Below, piece after piece: positions 12,796 through 13,238 of a stretch of DNA of 13,238 bases. The stretch lies in the NCBI GenBank assembly GCA_017621955.1, contig JAGASB010000250.1, forward strand, positions 1 to 13,238, read 5' to 3'. The translations under genes and the position numbers were made by a program. The stretch's first letter is position 1. Every line of letters starts with the position of its first letter. Source of the stretch: Clostridia bacterium (lineage in GTDB: Bacteria; Bacillota_A; Clostridia; Christensenellales; Borkfalkiaceae). The notes under the pieces are model-generated. The model saw only the letters and a list, made by a program, of their open reading frames with translations, had not been told where the DNA came from and did not search any database.

Positions 12796-12852
12796 TACGG
12801 AGTGTAACGGCTCCATAATTTCTTTTTATCGGAAGCCGTTTGGTCTTCCGTA
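12796..12852 (+). other. Leader stem-loop before the last gene
   Basis: TACGGA (12796-12801) pairs with TCCGTA (12847-12852), and inside it AACGGCT (12806-12812) pairs perfectly with AGCCGTT (12834-12840). The structure ends 17 bases before the ribosome site AAAGGAGG. It may be a 5'-UTR element; no T-tract follows. Confidence 0.5.
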
Positions 12853-12887
12853 GATATATAAAAATTTATAAAGGAGGCAATCCGAAA

Positions 12888-13235
12888 ATGAGATTGTATA
12901 TAACGATTAAAACCACAACAAAAGATTTGGTGATTGACTATATCACAGTCAGATTAGCGTCTGGAAGAGTCGTATCAATTAATTACGATGAAAGTAATTA
13001 TGAGTATGAAAATGGTTGCGTATATGCTCGATATCGCGGAATTCATTTTGGAGAAGGTGAAGAAGAACCTGCTTTATCAACTCTAACAGGTATGAAGGTA
13101 TTATACGTTGGTGTATATTCTGCTACCGATAGACTTGTAACGTTTCGCTTTTTAGATATGACGTTTGATGACGATGGAAAAGCGAAAGTCTTTAATGACG
13201 CTTTTTATCGGAAACACATTAGAGCAAGTGGCTAA
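12888..13235 (+). CDS. Hypothetical 115-aa protein
   Basis: I do not recognise this protein. ATG 12888 follows a consensus ribosome site AAAGGAGG (12870-12877) with a 10-base gap; the longer frame from 12840 runs through the leader hairpin and is rejected. The protein starts MRLYITIKTTTKDLVIDYITVR and alternates hydrophobic and polar residues throughout (VVSINYDESNYEY; VLYVGVYSATDRLVTFRFLDMTF), which suggests a small beta-rich fold with an acidic surface (GEGEEE, DDDG). There is no signal peptide or membrane span. It stands alone behind several leader hairpins and may be part of a longer accessory region beyond the window. Confidence 0.7.
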   Translation: MRLYITIKTTTKDLVIDYITVRLASGRVVSINYDESNYEYENGCVYARYRGIHFGEGEEEPALSTLTGMKVLYVGVYSATDRLVTFRFLDMTFDDDGKAKVFNDAFYRKHIRASG

Positions 13236-13238
13236 ATC

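Noticed and set aside
12840..12887. Upstream start for the last gene
   Set aside because: It would run through a leader stem and the ribosome site AAAGGAGG; ATG 12888 follows that site.

Overview
The window looks like the chromosome of a low-GC, anaerobic-type Firmicute (Clostridia). The grounds are AT-rich coding sequence, strong Shine-Dalgarno sites, sigma-A-type promoters with 17-nt spacers, hairpin-plus-U-tract terminators, a Clostridium-type NifU scaffold protein, a split B12-dependent methionine synthase and a TndX-like large serine recombinase. I see no tRNA, rRNA or CRISPR array.

Region 1 (1-5538) is metabolic and coherent. After the 3' end of a NifU-type Fe-S scaffold gene, a promoter drives metF, a stand-alone methionine synthase reactivation protein and metH (which lacks the reactivation domain), packed with 1-2 nt gaps. 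Together they make methyl-tetrahydrofolate, use it with cobalamin to methylate homocysteine, and repair oxidised cobalamin. Next comes a cobalamin riboswitch with a terminator. It controls a DUF4430-like lipoprotein and an ECF-type membrane S-component, probably the corrinoid uptake pair that feeds MetH.

Region 2 (about 5540-7120) holds a large serine recombinase whose catalytic N-terminus is missing, so it is probably the scar of a mobile element. Hairpins and a terminator follow.

Region 3 (7115-10065) is the most interesting. A HipBA kinase toxin-antitoxin pair is followed by two tandem, diverged copies of an intergenic structured RNA of about 205-225 nt. Each copy has its own near-consensus promoter and a GAAA-capped terminator, and the two share an architecture with compensatory base changes. 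The hipBA promoter and the second RNA promoter carry the same palindrome, GTCAAT-N4-ATTGAC, overlapping the -35 box; the first RNA promoter has a degenerate version. A double-HTH XRE regulator is encoded convergently just after the RNAs. I propose this as a candidate hipBA/RNA system. I cannot place the RNA in any family I know.

Region 4 (10100-12545) is an accessory operon behind a strong leader hairpin: a SLOG-fold protein, a secreted membrane-anchored protein of unknown function, and a small protein made of two copies of a five-cysteine module. It ends in a clear terminator.

Region 5 (12588-13238) has a promoter and terminator that define a possible small RNA of about 80 nt, further hairpins, and an unrecognised 115-aa gene.
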